Shown: positions 36,546 to 46,139 of the stretch, piece after piece
How the letters are laid out: every line of letters begins with the position of its first letter
Numbering within the stretch: position 1 is the stretch's first letter
NCBI GenBank assembly: GCA_016795145.1
Contig: JAEUII010000324.1
Coordinates: 26,317-90,316, forward strand
Reading direction: 5' to 3'
Source: Planctomycetaceae bacterium
GTDB taxonomy: Bacteria > Planctomycetota > Planctomycetia > Planctomycetales > Planctomycetaceae
Length of the DNA: 64,000 bases
Notes under the pieces: generated by a model
What the model was told of the DNA's origin: nothing
The model's input: only the letters and a program-made list of their open reading frames with translations
Databases searched by the model: none
Made by a program: the position numbers and the translations under genes

Positions 36546-37061
36546 TCAGTCTCGAATCAGCAGGGAGCGAAGATGTTCTGACTGGAGTACGTCTTCGAAT
36601 TCGATGGGCCTCCCGTCAATGGTCACGGTGGAATGCACAAGGCGAACTCCGTGGCTGTAATCGACGTAGGTGGCGAAGTGCCTGGTGTACAACGGCTGGA
36701 TGGGTTGGCCGTGTGGTAAGTGCCAGCCGTAGATGGCGACGTGCTGCAGATCTTTCAGCTGGGATGTTTGTACGACGTCCTTTTTGTGACCGGCGATCAG
36801 GGTTGAATGATCAAGTTGTTTCAGAGCTTCTTCGATCAACTCATGATGTGTCAGGAATGTCGAAGGAAGTTCACGATCCTGCGTCATCGGAGCCGGTGTC
36901 AGCCTGGCGTTGGCGGCGTCGAAGACGATGTCGGACAGAAGAGTCGTCATGAGTGTGCAATGAGTTTCGCCCGCAATCCTGGCTGCGGTTTGCGGTTGCA
37001 TGGGGATACGAAATGAGTCGCTGTCGGATCCCAGACTCAGAACATCTCGCCCGACACGAAC
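36546..37061 (-). pseudogene. 3' part of the alpha/beta hydrolase fusion gene, beyond an in-frame TAA
   Basis: This 171-codon open stretch lies in the same frame as the hydrolase gene upstream and is separated from it only by TAA at 37062-37064. It holds the second half of a conserved bacterial domain: DVLSLGSDSDSFRIPM, VFDAANARLTPAPM, LIAGHKKDVV, IYGWHLPHGQPIQPLY and ATYVDYSHGVRLV. The first half of that domain is at the end of the upstream frame, so it is not an independent gene by homology. The first ATG inside is at 37001 with no Shine-Dalgarno sequence, giving a 151-residue product if translated alone. No other stop interrupts it, which suggests recent loss, readthrough or a base-call error. 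Confidence 0.75.
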
Positions 37062-38351
37062 TTACACATCATGATCTGTGCCAGCTGTGTCAGTCGCTCG
37101 ATAGCGAATCAGTGCGAGTTCCCTGGAAGCTTGTGGCATGTTGCCGGACAGAAGTTCGCTGGCGATGCAGTCTTCACGATCCCTGCCGACCAGTCGTTCC
37201 AGCTCCCCGGCAAGTTCTCGTCCGCCACGCATGGATTCAAGACGCGGCGGAAGTGAAAGCTCCAGTTTCGGTGCATCGACAACGAGTTCCGCGTTCCACC
37301 GAGACGGAGCACGCAACGGAGCACCTGGAATGTACGGCTGATACACTGGCCCATCACCGAGTTTTCCCCACGAATTTTCCTGTGGGGTTCCGAATGTCAT
37401 TCCGGCGATGAGTCCGTTCATGTCTCCCACGAGTGCCGTGTGCAGTATCTTGTTGTCCGGATTGGGATGTCGAAGCAGAACGATTTGACGTCCTTCATCC
37501 TGTGTTCTCAGGAAAGGCCCCGTGACGTCATCCTTCAACATTCGTGTTTGAGCAAACCCGTTCCGCATTCGCTCCGTCGCACGCCATGTTCCACCATCAG
37601 GTCCGACCACCTTTCGTCCATTCAGCGTGATTTCACGATCGTCATAGGCAATGCTGACAAGTCGAAGTTCAGAATCCTGTCGGAGCCATTCATCGACCTT
37701 AGCGCGATGGAGCATGTCATCCCATGAATACGTTGCGTCGAGGAACAGGAAACGTCGAACGGTCGTCGGGATCGAGGACGTTCTTGTAATGTACTCGAGA
37801 AGAAACGCCCCTCCGCCGCTGTGTCCGCTCAGCGTGATCTCATCCGCGTTCACGGCCTCGGAAAGTGTCTGCACCAGCTCCGGAATCACCACGCCGGCTT
37901 TAGGATCTGCCCCACGGAACGCAGGCCAGCTGAGCTTCGGGGCCTGAACGATGGCGAGAACGAGTGACGTGTTTGGGTCGAGCGTTCGAAGCAGCCGTGT
38001 TTGGGCCAGAATATGCTGAATGCCAAAGCGAAACGAAAGCTCCGGCAGCGGTGCCGAGCCGCTCGTTTCTTCCAGCGAGTTTCCATTGGGCGTTGCGAAG
38101 ATCACAAGATGAGTCTTTGGCGCTGCCTTCTGGTTCGAATCTGTTGTTTCCGTTCCAGACGCGTCCCTGCGAGTCCGATTCAGGAAGACTCGAATGCCCT
38201 GCGGCGTCGTCCACCACGAGTTCTCTTCCTGACACGTGGAAGGATCAGAATACGGCTGCCACTGAAACGTATGACGAACTTCGGGTTCATCCGCGGCCGC
38301 ATATGTGAGACTGAAGGCAAACAGGACGATCAGACACACAACGCGACGCAT
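37062..38351 (-). CDS. Exported alpha/beta hydrolase, 5' part of an interrupted fusion
   Basis: This secreted protein of 429 residues up to the TAA begins with a signal peptide (MRRVVCLIVLFAFSLTYAAA). An alpha/beta hydrolase-like domain follows: THLVIFATPNGNSLEE, then the nucleophile elbow ITLSGHSGGGAFLLEYI, RRFLFLDATYSWDD, and a late HPNPDNKILHTALVGD that could carry the catalytic His. From about residue 375 the sequence changes to the start of a second conserved domain (REDCIASELLSGNMPQASRELALIRYRA), which should continue but is cut by TAA at 37062-37064. The reading frame is intact on both sides. The stop may be a mutation. The second domain is known to me only as a conserved protein of unknown role. 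Confidence 0.75.
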   Translation of the reverse strand: MRRVVCLIVLFAFSLTYAAADEPEVRHTFQWQPYSDPSTCQEENSWWTTPQGIRVFLNRTRRDASGTETTDSNQKAAPKTHLVIFATPNGNSLEETSGSAPLPELSFRFGIQHILAQTRLLRTLDPNTSLVLAIVQAPKLSWPAFRGADPKAGVVIPELVQTLSEAVNADEITLSGHSGGGAFLLEYITRTSSIPTTVRRFLFLDATYSWDDMLHRAKVDEWLRQDSELRLVSIAYDDREITLNGRKVVGPDGGTWRATERMRNGFAQTRMLKDDVTGPFLRTQDEGRQIVLLRHPNPDNKILHTALVGDMNGLIAGMTFGTPQENSWGKLGDGPVYQPYIPGAPLRAPSRWNAELVVDAPKLELSLPPRLESMRGGRELAGELERLVGRDREDCIASELLSGNMPQASRELALIRYRATDTAGTDHDV

Positions 38352-38374
38352 GGAAGAATTCCTGATCTTTGTGC

Positions 38375-39313
38375 CTACGATCGTGAGTAGCTCCGGTCGC
38401 TGACGGCACGCAACACGGTGAGCACGATCAGGGCAAGGAACACCATCAGAAGAGACACGGCGACAGCAGCGTTCAGGTTCCCGACGCTCAGTTCAAGGAA
38501 CACACTGGTCGACAGCACCTCGGTTTTCATCCGAGTGGCTCCGGCGAAGACCATGATCGGGCCGAATTCTCCAAGAGATCGAGCCCACGCGATTGTTCCC
38601 GCAGCGATGATTCCTTTCCACGCCTGAGGCAATGCGACACGGAAGAAGGCCGTGGCCCGGCTGCAGCCCAAAGTCCGAGCAACGTCTTCAGCTCGCACAG
38701 GAATCTGATCGAAGGTGACTCGCATCGTTCGCACGGCAAACGCGCACGCGACAGAAAACTGGGCGAGCACAACGGCTCGCCAGTGGTAAGTCACGGGCAT
38801 TCCGATCTTCCGCAACCATGCTTCCAGCTTCCATTCTGTGTTTCCGAACAACCATCCTCCAGGGGACGTGTTGAACAGGATCAGCAGGCTGAGCCCCAGA
38901 ACGAGCGGCGGCAGAACAACAGGGATTTCCACAATCGTGTCGACAACGGCAGCAAACGGAAATCGAAAGCGGGACAGCAGGTAGCCCAGCGGGATCGCAA
39001 CGAGCAACGACAGCATGGCCGCCAGAGTACAAGTCTGCAGAGTGAGCACAATCGCCCGCCGAATTTCGGGCTTCAGCAGCTCGCGCCGGAAATCCTCCGT
39101 CCTGACAAACGCAAGATCCGCGATCACCAGCGCCAGGATCAGGAGCACGAAGAGCGAGGAAAAGAACCCCATGCCAACGAAGAACGGCACGTCCGACTGC
39201 GGTGCTCTGCCCGTCGCCAGCCATCGTGACTTCGCCGTTGCGGATGCCACTGAAGAAGGTGCCGTGCGCCCGTGGGTGCGTTCTGGTTCGGAGGACTTAG
39301 CGTTTTCCGCCAT
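38375..39313 (-). CDS. ABC transporter permease, molybdate/tungstate type
   Basis: This 312-residue membrane protein has about six transmembrane segments after a 45-residue Ser/Arg-rich cytoplasmic extension. The ATPase-coupling EAA loop reads EDVARTLGCSRATAFFRVALPQAWKGIIAAG. FGPIMVFAGATRMKTEVLSTSVF is typical of ModB/WtpB and related sulfate permeases. Its start overlaps the sulfatase stop by 17 bases, so both are read from one transcript. A binding protein with molybdate-like domains lies upstream on the same strand; no ATPase gene is in the window. The ligand (molybdate, tungstate or sulfate) cannot be settled by sequence alone. Confidence 0.85.
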   Translation of the reverse strand: MAENAKSSEPERTHGRTAPSSVASATAKSRWLATGRAPQSDVPFFVGMGFFSSLFVLLILALVIADLAFVRTEDFRRELLKPEIRRAIVLTLQTCTLAAMLSLLVAIPLGYLLSRFRFPFAAVVDTIVEIPVVLPPLVLGLSLLILFNTSPGGWLFGNTEWKLEAWLRKIGMPVTYHWRAVVLAQFSVACAFAVRTMRVTFDQIPVRAEDVARTLGCSRATAFFRVALPQAWKGIIAAGTIAWARSLGEFGPIMVFAGATRMKTEVLSTSVFLELSVGNLNAAVAVSLLMVFLALIVLTVLRAVSDRSYSRS

Positions 39314-40772
39314 CGGCGCGTCCTTCCTTCCAAACCGCTGGCCAGTCTGGCGAATCCGTGCGAGCTGTCTTCAGATACTCAGAGATCGTCGCCGCGATCG
39401 CAGGCTCTTTTTCCGCAACGTCGTTTTGTTCGGCCGCATCAGTCTGCAAATCATAGAGTCGAATTGGCGAGTTCGGAGAACCAGCTCGAATCCCTTTCCA
39501 TCGTCCCTGATAGAGTGCCGCCTGGCGGAATCCGCCTTCATGAAACTCCCAGTAGAGCCATTCGTGATTTTGCGCCTTCGCCTCCGCACCGGTCAACACG
39601 GGAACCAGTGAGAGTGAGTCACGATCGCCGGGACATTCGACCTTCGCAAGTTCCGTGACCGTTGCCATCAGATCGCCAAAGTAACCAACATGAGGCGACG
39701 TCGTGTTTGGTGCAACGTGCCCCGGCCACCACGCGATCATGGGCACTCGAATTCCGCCGTCCGTCAGACTTCGCTTGATTCCACTGTACGGCCCGGAAGG
39801 TTCAAAGCGTTTCAGGTCGTGACGAGCTTCGTTATGCGGACCATTGTCGCTGGTAAAGATCACGAGTGTGTTTTGATCAAGGCCCAGTGTTCTCAATTCC
39901 GACAGCATGGCTCCGACGTGCTGGTCGAGGCGAGTGATCATGGCAGCCTGGCCTTTGTCCTGCTCGGGCCAGTCTTTGTCCGCATAAGGTCCGAAATCCG
40001 GAACAGCGGCTCCGTTCCCCAGCATCCGAGTTCGCTCGTTGTTTGCATGCGGCGTCACCAGACTCCAGTAGAGAAAGAAGGGCTTTTCCCTGTTGTCCCG
40101 GACAAACCGCAGAGCTTCCGCGGCGAACAGATCGTCGGCAAACTCCAGTTGGTTGGTCGAGTACCCAGCTCCCGTGTCGCCGGCTGGAACGATGTCATTC
40201 CTTAGCATGACTTTCTCTTCATTCTTCCACAGGAATGAAGGAAAGTGGTTGTGAGCATGCTGTTGATTCAGGAAGCCGAAGAATTCATCAAATCCCTGAC
40301 GTCGAGGCAACCCGGACTCTGCCGCACCAGCGTCACCCAACCCCCACTTGCCAACAAGAGCCGTGCGGTAACCCGCCTGCTGAAGGAGTTTCGCAACGGT
40401 GACATCATCCGCCTTCAACGCCTGAGCCGCCGGGTTGGCGGCTCCAGCGTTTCCTCGAACTCGCGTGTGACCGTGATGTAATCCTGTCATCAAGACCGAC
40501 CGCGAAGGCGCGCAGACAGTGGCGCCGGAATAGAACTGAAGGAACCTCATCCCTTCGCGTGCCATCGAATCAAGATTGGGCGTCTGAATGACCTTCTGCC
40601 CGTAACATCCCAGTTCACCGTACCCAAGATCGTCGGCCAGAATCACAATGATGTTGGGAGGACCGTCATTCGTGTTCGGCCGCGCCGCGAAGGTTTGATC
40701 CTCGCCCAGGGTCAGGCATGCGAACAGGAGCAGCAGGCGGTTGGCTGAATGACTGAGTTGATGTCGCAACAT
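39297..40772 (-). CDS. Sulfatase (arylsulfatase family), exported
   Basis: This 491-residue S1-type sulfatase removes sulfate esters from sugars or aryl groups. The formylglycine signature CAPSR is at residues 87-91 (GATVCAPSRSVLMTG), with metal-binding Asp 47 and 48 in VILADDLGYGELGC. Later blocks fit the family: VGKWGLGD, FFLYWSLVTPH, VIFTSDNGPHNEARHD and GGIRVPMIAWWPG. An N-terminal hydrophobic segment (NRLLLLFACLTLG) suggests export. Formylglycine formation needs an FGE-type or anSME activating enzyme, not present in the window. It sits within a transporter gene set, which raises the idea that released sulfate or a related oxyanion is imported. Confidence 0.92.
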   Translation of the reverse strand: MLRHQLSHSANRLLLLFACLTLGEDQTFAARPNTNDGPPNIIVILADDLGYGELGCYGQKVIQTPNLDSMAREGMRFLQFYSGATVCAPSRSVLMTGLHHGHTRVRGNAGAANPAAQALKADDVTVAKLLQQAGYRTALVGKWGLGDAGAAESGLPRRQGFDEFFGFLNQQHAHNHFPSFLWKNEEKVMLRNDIVPAGDTGAGYSTNQLEFADDLFAAEALRFVRDNREKPFFLYWSLVTPHANNERTRMLGNGAAVPDFGPYADKDWPEQDKGQAAMITRLDQHVGAMLSELRTLGLDQNTLVIFTSDNGPHNEARHDLKRFEPSGPYSGIKRSLTDGGIRVPMIAWWPGHVAPNTTSPHVGYFGDLMATVTELAKVECPGDRDSLSLVPVLTGAEAKAQNHEWLYWEFHEGGFRQAALYQGRWKGIRAGSPNSPIRLYDLQTDAAEQNDVAEKEPAIAATISEYLKTARTDSPDWPAVWKEGRADGGKR

Positions 40773-41270
40773 TCGGAGGGGACTCGACTAACGGTTTGCA
40801 GGAGTATTGCGAGTACGGCTTTCGCGGGCACTCAAGACTGTTCGATACGATTAGGCCATATGACAGCGCAGGATAGTTCTCTGCGACGGCCATTTCTATC
40901 GGTGGCGCGGTGGACTCTTTTCTCGGGCGATGCCGTGAGATTTGGCGGCACCTCCCCCGAACTTGCTGGCGCTCGTTCGACCCCTCTCAGACTTCGTCCG
41001 GGAGGGGAGCGTTCCTTCGCGGATATGATTCGCGAACAGACGTCGCGTGCTCGCCTTATGTTCTGTCACTTATTTTTTGTCCGACCATCGATCCCTTTGC
41101 AACTGCGTTGGTTTTGCGGCGTGCACACCTGGGCTTCGGCGCCTGCGGCACACGCACTTCGTACGTGCTACCGATGTGCGTGATCTGTGAACGTCCGTTG
41201 TGAGCACACTTCCTTGGGCGTTGCCGCGGGATGGTTTGTTAGTGCCCAATTGGGGCCGAATCGCACAGTC
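40773..41270. other. Noncoding interval with a dispersed repeat
   Basis: 498 bases between the binding-protein and sulfatase genes. Plus-strand frames here (40749-41183, 40910-41203) look spurious. A copy of the element shared with 46140-46250 lies at about 40900-41020; the rest has short palindromic GC-rich stretches. Confidence 0.55.
40900..41020. repeat. Dispersed intergenic repeat, copy 1
   Basis: It contains CTCCCCCGAACTTGCTG followed by a TTCG-ACCCCTC..GAGGGGA imperfect hairpin. The same order of elements occurs at 46140-46250. Boundaries are approximate. Confidence 0.55.
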
Positions 41271-42839
41271 CTATTCCTGCGCCTTCCACCGAAACCCTTC
41301 CTGCAGGAACGCGTCCTTCGATTGCTCCGAACGCAGTGCGGCGAGGAGACGCTGTGTCAGTCTCGGGAACTGAGTCTTGTCAGAGACGGCAAATGGCTGA
41401 GTTGCGATTGAACAAGGAAGCCCCTCAATTCGAATTGCGTCGAGTTTTTCCCCGGAGCCAACAGCATTACTGAGGTAGACCACAGCTGCGTCGAGTGATC
41501 CCGCGAGCATTTGGTTCACGAGGAGGTCGCCGGTTGGGCTTTGCACGGTGACGTTCTTCATCACACTTTCCTGGACGCCACCTTCTTTCAATGTGTTTTG
41601 AGTCAGCCAGCCCATCGCACACTGTTTTTCATGCCCGATGCCAACTCGAAGTCCTTCAGAGGCGAGGTCCTTGAGTTCAGCAACCTGATGAGGATTCCCC
41701 TTCTGAACGAGGATCACAAGTTCGTTCTCGGACACATCAACGGGTGACGGGAAGAGATCCGGCACCTGGTTCATGAACTCCTTGTCGCAGGCGAAGTAAG
41801 CGTCCGGCTTTTCTCCCGCTTTCATCTGAGCGACGAGGATTCCACAGCCGTTGTAAACACGAGTCACAGAGACACCTTCACGCTGTTCGAAACGCTGAAT
41901 TGTGTCCTCGATCGCCGGACGCAGCATGGCTCCGGCATAGAGGACAATCTCGGGTTGATCGGTCCATGTATCACTAGGTGCTGCCTCGAATCCAAATTCG
42001 GAATAGACCTTGAGACCTCTGTCAGACGCCGCAAGCCAACGAGCAAAATGCAGTGCACGTTTCGGGTCTGAAGCAGACTTTGCCACGGCGGCGGAAACAT
42101 CGGAAACCGCGCTTTCCAGTTCGGGTACTTCGACTGCTTCAAGCTCCGGGAAATCGTGCAGCACAGCGTCGTAGACAATCCCGGCATCCGCGGCTCCCAC
42201 TTTCAGATCACTGGCAACGTCCGTCACCGTTCCGCGAAAGGCCTCCGTCGCTGCTTCCAGCTCCTGCCATTTTCCACTGGAAGTCAGAACGCTTCTGGTC
42301 AGTTTTCCGACAGCCGCCGCATCGGGATTGGCCTGAATGAATCGAACGTCTGTCCGCAGCAGATCTGCCAGGCTTCTGACGCCCTTCGGATTTCCTCGCA
42401 CGACGGCGATCACCGCTTTCATTCTTGCCAGCGGAAATCGTTCGGCGATCAGACCTTTGCCCTCGGCGATCTCCAGATAGCTTGAGTCTGCGGGAAGATA
42501 GACGTCACCGGTTTTGCTGATCTCAAGGTTTGTCAACAACGTCTGTGAGGCTCCGTACTGAACCTCAACCTCGCGACCAGTTTCCTTCTGATAGGCCTCA
42601 CGAATCGACTCCATCACCGTCCGATTGCTTGCTGCGCAGAAGACGCTGAGAGGTGTTTGAGTCGTGGCTTCGGAGCTAGCTGCAGAAGAATCGGGTCGAT
42701 TCGAGGAATTGTGCGACAGGCTGAAGACAATCAGTCCTGCGAACATCAGAAACGCCGCACCGATCAGAAGGAGTCGATTCACTTCCTGCCTCGCAAGATC
42801 ATTTTGGGAACGAGCTGATGGAACAGATTCTACCATCAA
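41271..42839 (-). CDS. Membrane-anchored protein with two tandem molybdate-binding-like domains
   Basis: This 522-residue protein has an N-terminal anchor (LLLIGAAFLMFAGLIVFSLS) and a Ser-rich linker, then two periplasmic binding-protein type 2 domains. Domain 1 (about 62-275) starts LSVFCAASNRTVMESIREAY and includes TGDVYLPADSSYLEIA. Domain 2 (about 290-515) starts IVLYAGAMLRPAIEDTIQRFEQ and includes PDAYFACDKEFM and QMLAGSLDAAVVYLSNAV. Both match ModA-like oxyanion-binding proteins. The likely role is capture of molybdate, tungstate or sulfate for the permease downstream. The tandem arrangement is unusual but appears complete with no frameshift. Confidence 0.85.
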   Translation of the reverse strand: MMVESVPSARSQNDLARQEVNRLLLIGAAFLMFAGLIVFSLSHNSSNRPDSSAASSEATTQTPLSVFCAASNRTVMESIREAYQKETGREVEVQYGASQTLLTNLEISKTGDVYLPADSSYLEIAEGKGLIAERFPLARMKAVIAVVRGNPKGVRSLADLLRTDVRFIQANPDAAAVGKLTRSVLTSSGKWQELEAATEAFRGTVTDVASDLKVGAADAGIVYDAVLHDFPELEAVEVPELESAVSDVSAAVAKSASDPKRALHFARWLAASDRGLKVYSEFGFEAAPSDTWTDQPEIVLYAGAMLRPAIEDTIQRFEQREGVSVTRVYNGCGILVAQMKAGEKPDAYFACDKEFMNQVPDLFPSPVDVSENELVILVQKGNPHQVAELKDLASEGLRVGIGHEKQCAMGWLTQNTLKEGGVQESVMKNVTVQSPTGDLLVNQMLAGSLDAAVVYLSNAVGSGEKLDAIRIEGLPCSIATQPFAVSDKTQFPRLTQRLLAALRSEQSKDAFLQEGFRWKAQE

Positions 42840-43053
42840 AGGTCCTGCCGAAAAGTTGTCAAGGATTCTTTTGATGACTGGGATCTGTCAGACGCTGCAG
42901 GATGACCTGCAGAGTTTCATCGCGTGTTAGCTGTTAACGGCTCTGAATTTATCAGTGGCGGGGTTGCACTTAGGGACAAAGGTGACAGACTCCGTTGCGG
43001 GTGATCCTCTCAGTGTCAGATTCTGTAGTGACTCCGCAAACTGGGGCTACGTT

Positions 43054-46000
43054 ATGTCAAACTGGCGATCATTGGCCGCAATGGTTTTTGCAGTTCTGTT
43101 TTCGTATGTGAGCCCGGCAGTTGCCGACGTCAAAACGGTCGATTTTGCTGCGGACTATGCAGACTTTGCTCTGAACCCGGACACAGGTACGTTTGCGGCG
43201 ATTGACCCGGATAGGAATGAAGTCGCTTTCTTTCGGAACATTGCCAGTTCAGCCGAGGGGGTGGTGGAGCCGAGCACAACAGCGAAAAGCGGAAAGGCAC
43301 CGGTTTCCATTTGCTTTAAGCGGTTCGAAGGCAAGACGGTCTTTGTCGTCGGCTGTTCCGAGGATTCTCATTTGTATCTTTATCAGGCGGGCGGTGTATC
43401 ACCGTCTGATCAGGATTTTACGCTGCTGAAGAAGGTCGCACTTCAGGCAACAGGCGTGTCGTCCATCATTGCGTCTCAAAACGCAGATGACCCGTTCCTC
43501 TATTATTTCTACGGGGCTGGACATGATTCTGCCGTGGGAGTCTTTAGTCTGCGTGACGAGACTGACCATGGTCGTCTACTTGGCGATGCCATGGATGGTG
43601 CTGTGTCGGCAGGAGGAGAAATCTTCTATACGCGCGGGCCATGGTCTCCGTCAGGCTTTAAATCCTTCCAGATTCAAAACTCCCTGGCCGACCGCAAGCC
43701 GGAGTTTTCCCCGTTGTTCAGCGAGCATGAAAGTCGGGGCTCGTATTTTCCAGACCCGTTCGGCCGTATGACGATCGCGGGAAACGTGGCGTATGACGAG
43801 ACTCTTTCCCGTCGACTTGGCGAACTGCCCTTTGAGGGTGTCGTGTTTATTCAGAATCCGCCCTTGATTCTGGGACTGTCACATACATCTCAGGAGATAG
43901 CGCGCCAGCGAATGAGCCGTTCGTTCTCCCCGAATTCCTCGCCGTCGCTGCCGAAAAAGATCGAGTACTCAATTCATGCCGCGTCATACGGGACACTATC
44001 CGCTTCGGGCGTCGCCGTGAAGGTGAAAGGATCCGAGCTGACAAGTGATCGATCATTACCACCTGGTGTCACAGGACAGGCGGACTTCAAGGCCGTCGTT
44101 CGGAAGCAAGAGCTGATCGCGGATGATCGGGAGCATGTCGTTCTCTTCGCAGATCGAAACCGACTGTCAATCATTCCTGTGGAGGAGTTCGAAGCGCCGG
44201 ATGAGCCTTTGCTGATGGCGACGCTGGAAGGTCCTGACGTTCTGAAAGTGAATGAACCGTCTGTTCTGAAGGTTGTCACAAGCGAACCCGGTGTTCAGGT
44301 GAAGTTCGATGTTCTTCCTGCAGGAATGAAGGCGGACGGCAATCAACTGACCTGGACGCCAACAGCTGACGACGTTGGAGCGGTCGAGATTGTCGTGGCT
44401 CTGGAAGCGAATGAACTGCAGAAGTCTTTTTCATTCAAGCGTCAGGTCGTCTATCCGTCGATCACACTGCCGTTTACGCCAGCGGGCATAATGGCTCCAG
44501 CTGAACCGGATACCCTCGTGATCTGGGAAGGTCCGAATCGCATTGAACCGGGACAGAGAATGTCGGCAAATGCCACACCGGGCAAATCCTCGTATGGTTT
44601 TGCCATCGTCGATTTGAAATCCGGCAAAGTCATCTCCGAGCGAAAGCTTTTGGAATCCCCATCGCAGGTCATCGATCTCGGTGAAAAGCTGCTGTTGCTT
44701 CCTCCAGGCAATACGTCAGCAAAGTGCGAGATCCTTAACAAGTCGACACTGGAACGCGTGAAATCACTAATGACCTTTGGGGCGGTCAGCACGGCAGGGC
44801 GATTTGGTGATCATCTGGTCGTAGTGACCGATACCACAATTGAGGTTTACGAGACGGGCGAGTTCAGGAAACTGCGTATGGTCTCCAACCACGCGAGAAG
44901 TACCGCTGAAACTGTTCGTTTGCCGATAACCCGCGATGGTTTGGTGATGAATCATGTTCTGTTCGACGAGCAACTCAAGCCGATTCTGAATCAGAGTTCC
45001 CGGAGCTTTCCGATTCTGGTCACTCGACTCTCCAGCATGAACGGCGATTTTCGTACCGCTCTGGTGCCAGACCTGCTGAATCAACCAATCTTCGGGCAGT
45101 CACTACGCAGGACTTCTTTTGACTCCACGATCACTGCTCAAATCGAGATTCCGGAAACAGGCGTGAAGGTGACCGCTGAGTCAACGCGAAAGAGCGTTCC
45201 GGCACTTTCACCCTTTATTTCGAAACAGGTCATCCAGGTTGTGCTCAAGTCGAACGACGCACAGGATTCCGTGGTACCGCTCATCCAGCGAACGAAGCAT
45301 GTTTCCTCAGACACAGACATGCTGCCCGCGCCGCTGTTGGCAACGCAGGGGCGAAAAGTATGGGTGGCCTTCGAACAACAATTGTTTTTGCACGAGCCCG
45401 ATGCAGCAAAAGAGGCTCCGGAAGTTGCGGTGAGACTTCAACGCTGCCAGGCACATCTGACGTTGGCATCCGGGAAACTGACGGAACTAACCCACGTGGT
45501 GCGAGGTGGAAAGCCGCCGTATGAGTTTACATCCGGCTCCAGTGTCGATGGGTTATCGATCGATTCCAGGACCGGAACAATTACTCTGGACAATGCTGTG
45601 CTTCAACAGACCGCCCTCAATCAGCTGACAGGTGCCAACGGTGGAGTCAGAACACAGTCTTCCGATGTCCCGGATTCTGAAGCTGCTGCCGCAAGTCTTG
45701 CCACAGAGTTGCTTGGAAAGAAACCCGCCGGAAAGATTGTCGCCCTGCCTGTCTTCATCACTGTTACTGACGCTGACCTGGGGTCCGACACACTAAAGTA
45801 CCTCGTCTTGATCGAAGTGCCGAAGGATGAGATCGACAAACACGTTGCGGCCTGGGAGGCCGAGTTCAAAAAGGCTCAGCAAGAAATGCTGGCAAAAAGA
45901 GCGGAAGCGGCACAGCGGGAGATGCTCAAGGAGCCTCGGAAGACAGACTCGCTCGAGTCATCGGCATCACCTGCGGAAATTGCGGAACTGAAAGAAAAGG

Positions 46001-46074
46001 TTCAGTCGCTTGAAGAGCGTGTTGACCTGCTGAGCCGTCAGCTGAATGAACTGCTGAAGAAGCAGAAGAATTGA
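43054..46074 (+). CDS. Large secreted protein of unknown role with propeller and Ig-like segments
   Basis: I do not recognise this protein as a whole. With ATG 43054 it has 1006 residues and a signal peptide (RSLAAMVFAVLFSYVSPAVA); the frame extends to GTG 42955 without support. The first 380 residues contain repeated beta segments such as FAADYADFALNPDTGTFAAIDPDRNEVAFFRN that suggest a propeller. About 390-470 looks like a putative Ig/cadherin-like unit (VKFDVLPAGMKADGNQLTWTPTADDVG), and a second one is near 815-880 (GGKPPYEFTSGSSVDGLSIDSRTGTI). The C-terminus is an alanine/glutamate-rich stretch and a coiled coil (ELKEKVQSLEERVDLL). A scaffold or surface role is inference. Confidence 0.7.
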   Translation: MSNWRSLAAMVFAVLFSYVSPAVADVKTVDFAADYADFALNPDTGTFAAIDPDRNEVAFFRNIASSAEGVVEPSTTAKSGKAPVSICFKRFEGKTVFVVGCSEDSHLYLYQAGGVSPSDQDFTLLKKVALQATGVSSIIASQNADDPFLYYFYGAGHDSAVGVFSLRDETDHGRLLGDAMDGAVSAGGEIFYTRGPWSPSGFKSFQIQNSLADRKPEFSPLFSEHESRGSYFPDPFGRMTIAGNVAYDETLSRRLGELPFEGVVFIQNPPLILGLSHTSQEIARQRMSRSFSPNSSPSLPKKIEYSIHAASYGTLSASGVAVKVKGSELTSDRSLPPGVTGQADFKAVVRKQELIADDREHVVLFADRNRLSIIPVEEFEAPDEPLLMATLEGPDVLKVNEPSVLKVVTSEPGVQVKFDVLPAGMKADGNQLTWTPTADDVGAVEIVVALEANELQKSFSFKRQVVYPSITLPFTPAGIMAPAEPDTLVIWEGPNRIEPGQRMSANATPGKSSYGFAIVDLKSGKVISERKLLESPSQVIDLGEKLLLLPPGNTSAKCEILNKSTLERVKSLMTFGAVSTAGRFGDHLVVVTDTTIEVYETGEFRKLRMVSNHARSTAETVRLPITRDGLVMNHVLFDEQLKPILNQSSRSFPILVTRLSSMNGDFRTALVPDLLNQPIFGQSLRRTSFDSTITAQIEIPETGVKVTAESTRKSVPALSPFISKQVIQVVLKSNDAQDSVVPLIQRTKHVSSDTDMLPAPLLATQGRKVWVAFEQQLFLHEPDAAKEAPEVAVRLQRCQAHLTLASGKLTELTHVVRGGKPPYEFTSGSSVDGLSIDSRTGTITLDNAVLQQTALNQLTGANGGVRTQSSDVPDSEAAAASLATELLGKKPAGKIVALPVFITVTDADLGSDTLKYLVLIEVPKDEIDKHVAAWEAEFKKAQQEMLAKRAEAAQREMLKEPRKTDSLESSASPAEIAELKEKVQSLEERVDLLSRQLNELLKKQKN

Positions 46075-46139
46075 CAAGGATCACCAAGGGATCCTTTCCG
46101 CGAAATGGTATCTCGATGATGTGTCACAATGGCGCGCGT

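Noticed and set aside
36546..37001. Independent 151-residue gene
   Set aside because: The conserved domain begins upstream of the TAA in the same frame, so it is better explained as the end of an interrupted gene.
40749..41203. Plus-strand frames in the intergenic region before the sulfatase
   Set aside because: They cross a dispersed repeat and have Arg/Cys/Ser-rich composition without motifs.
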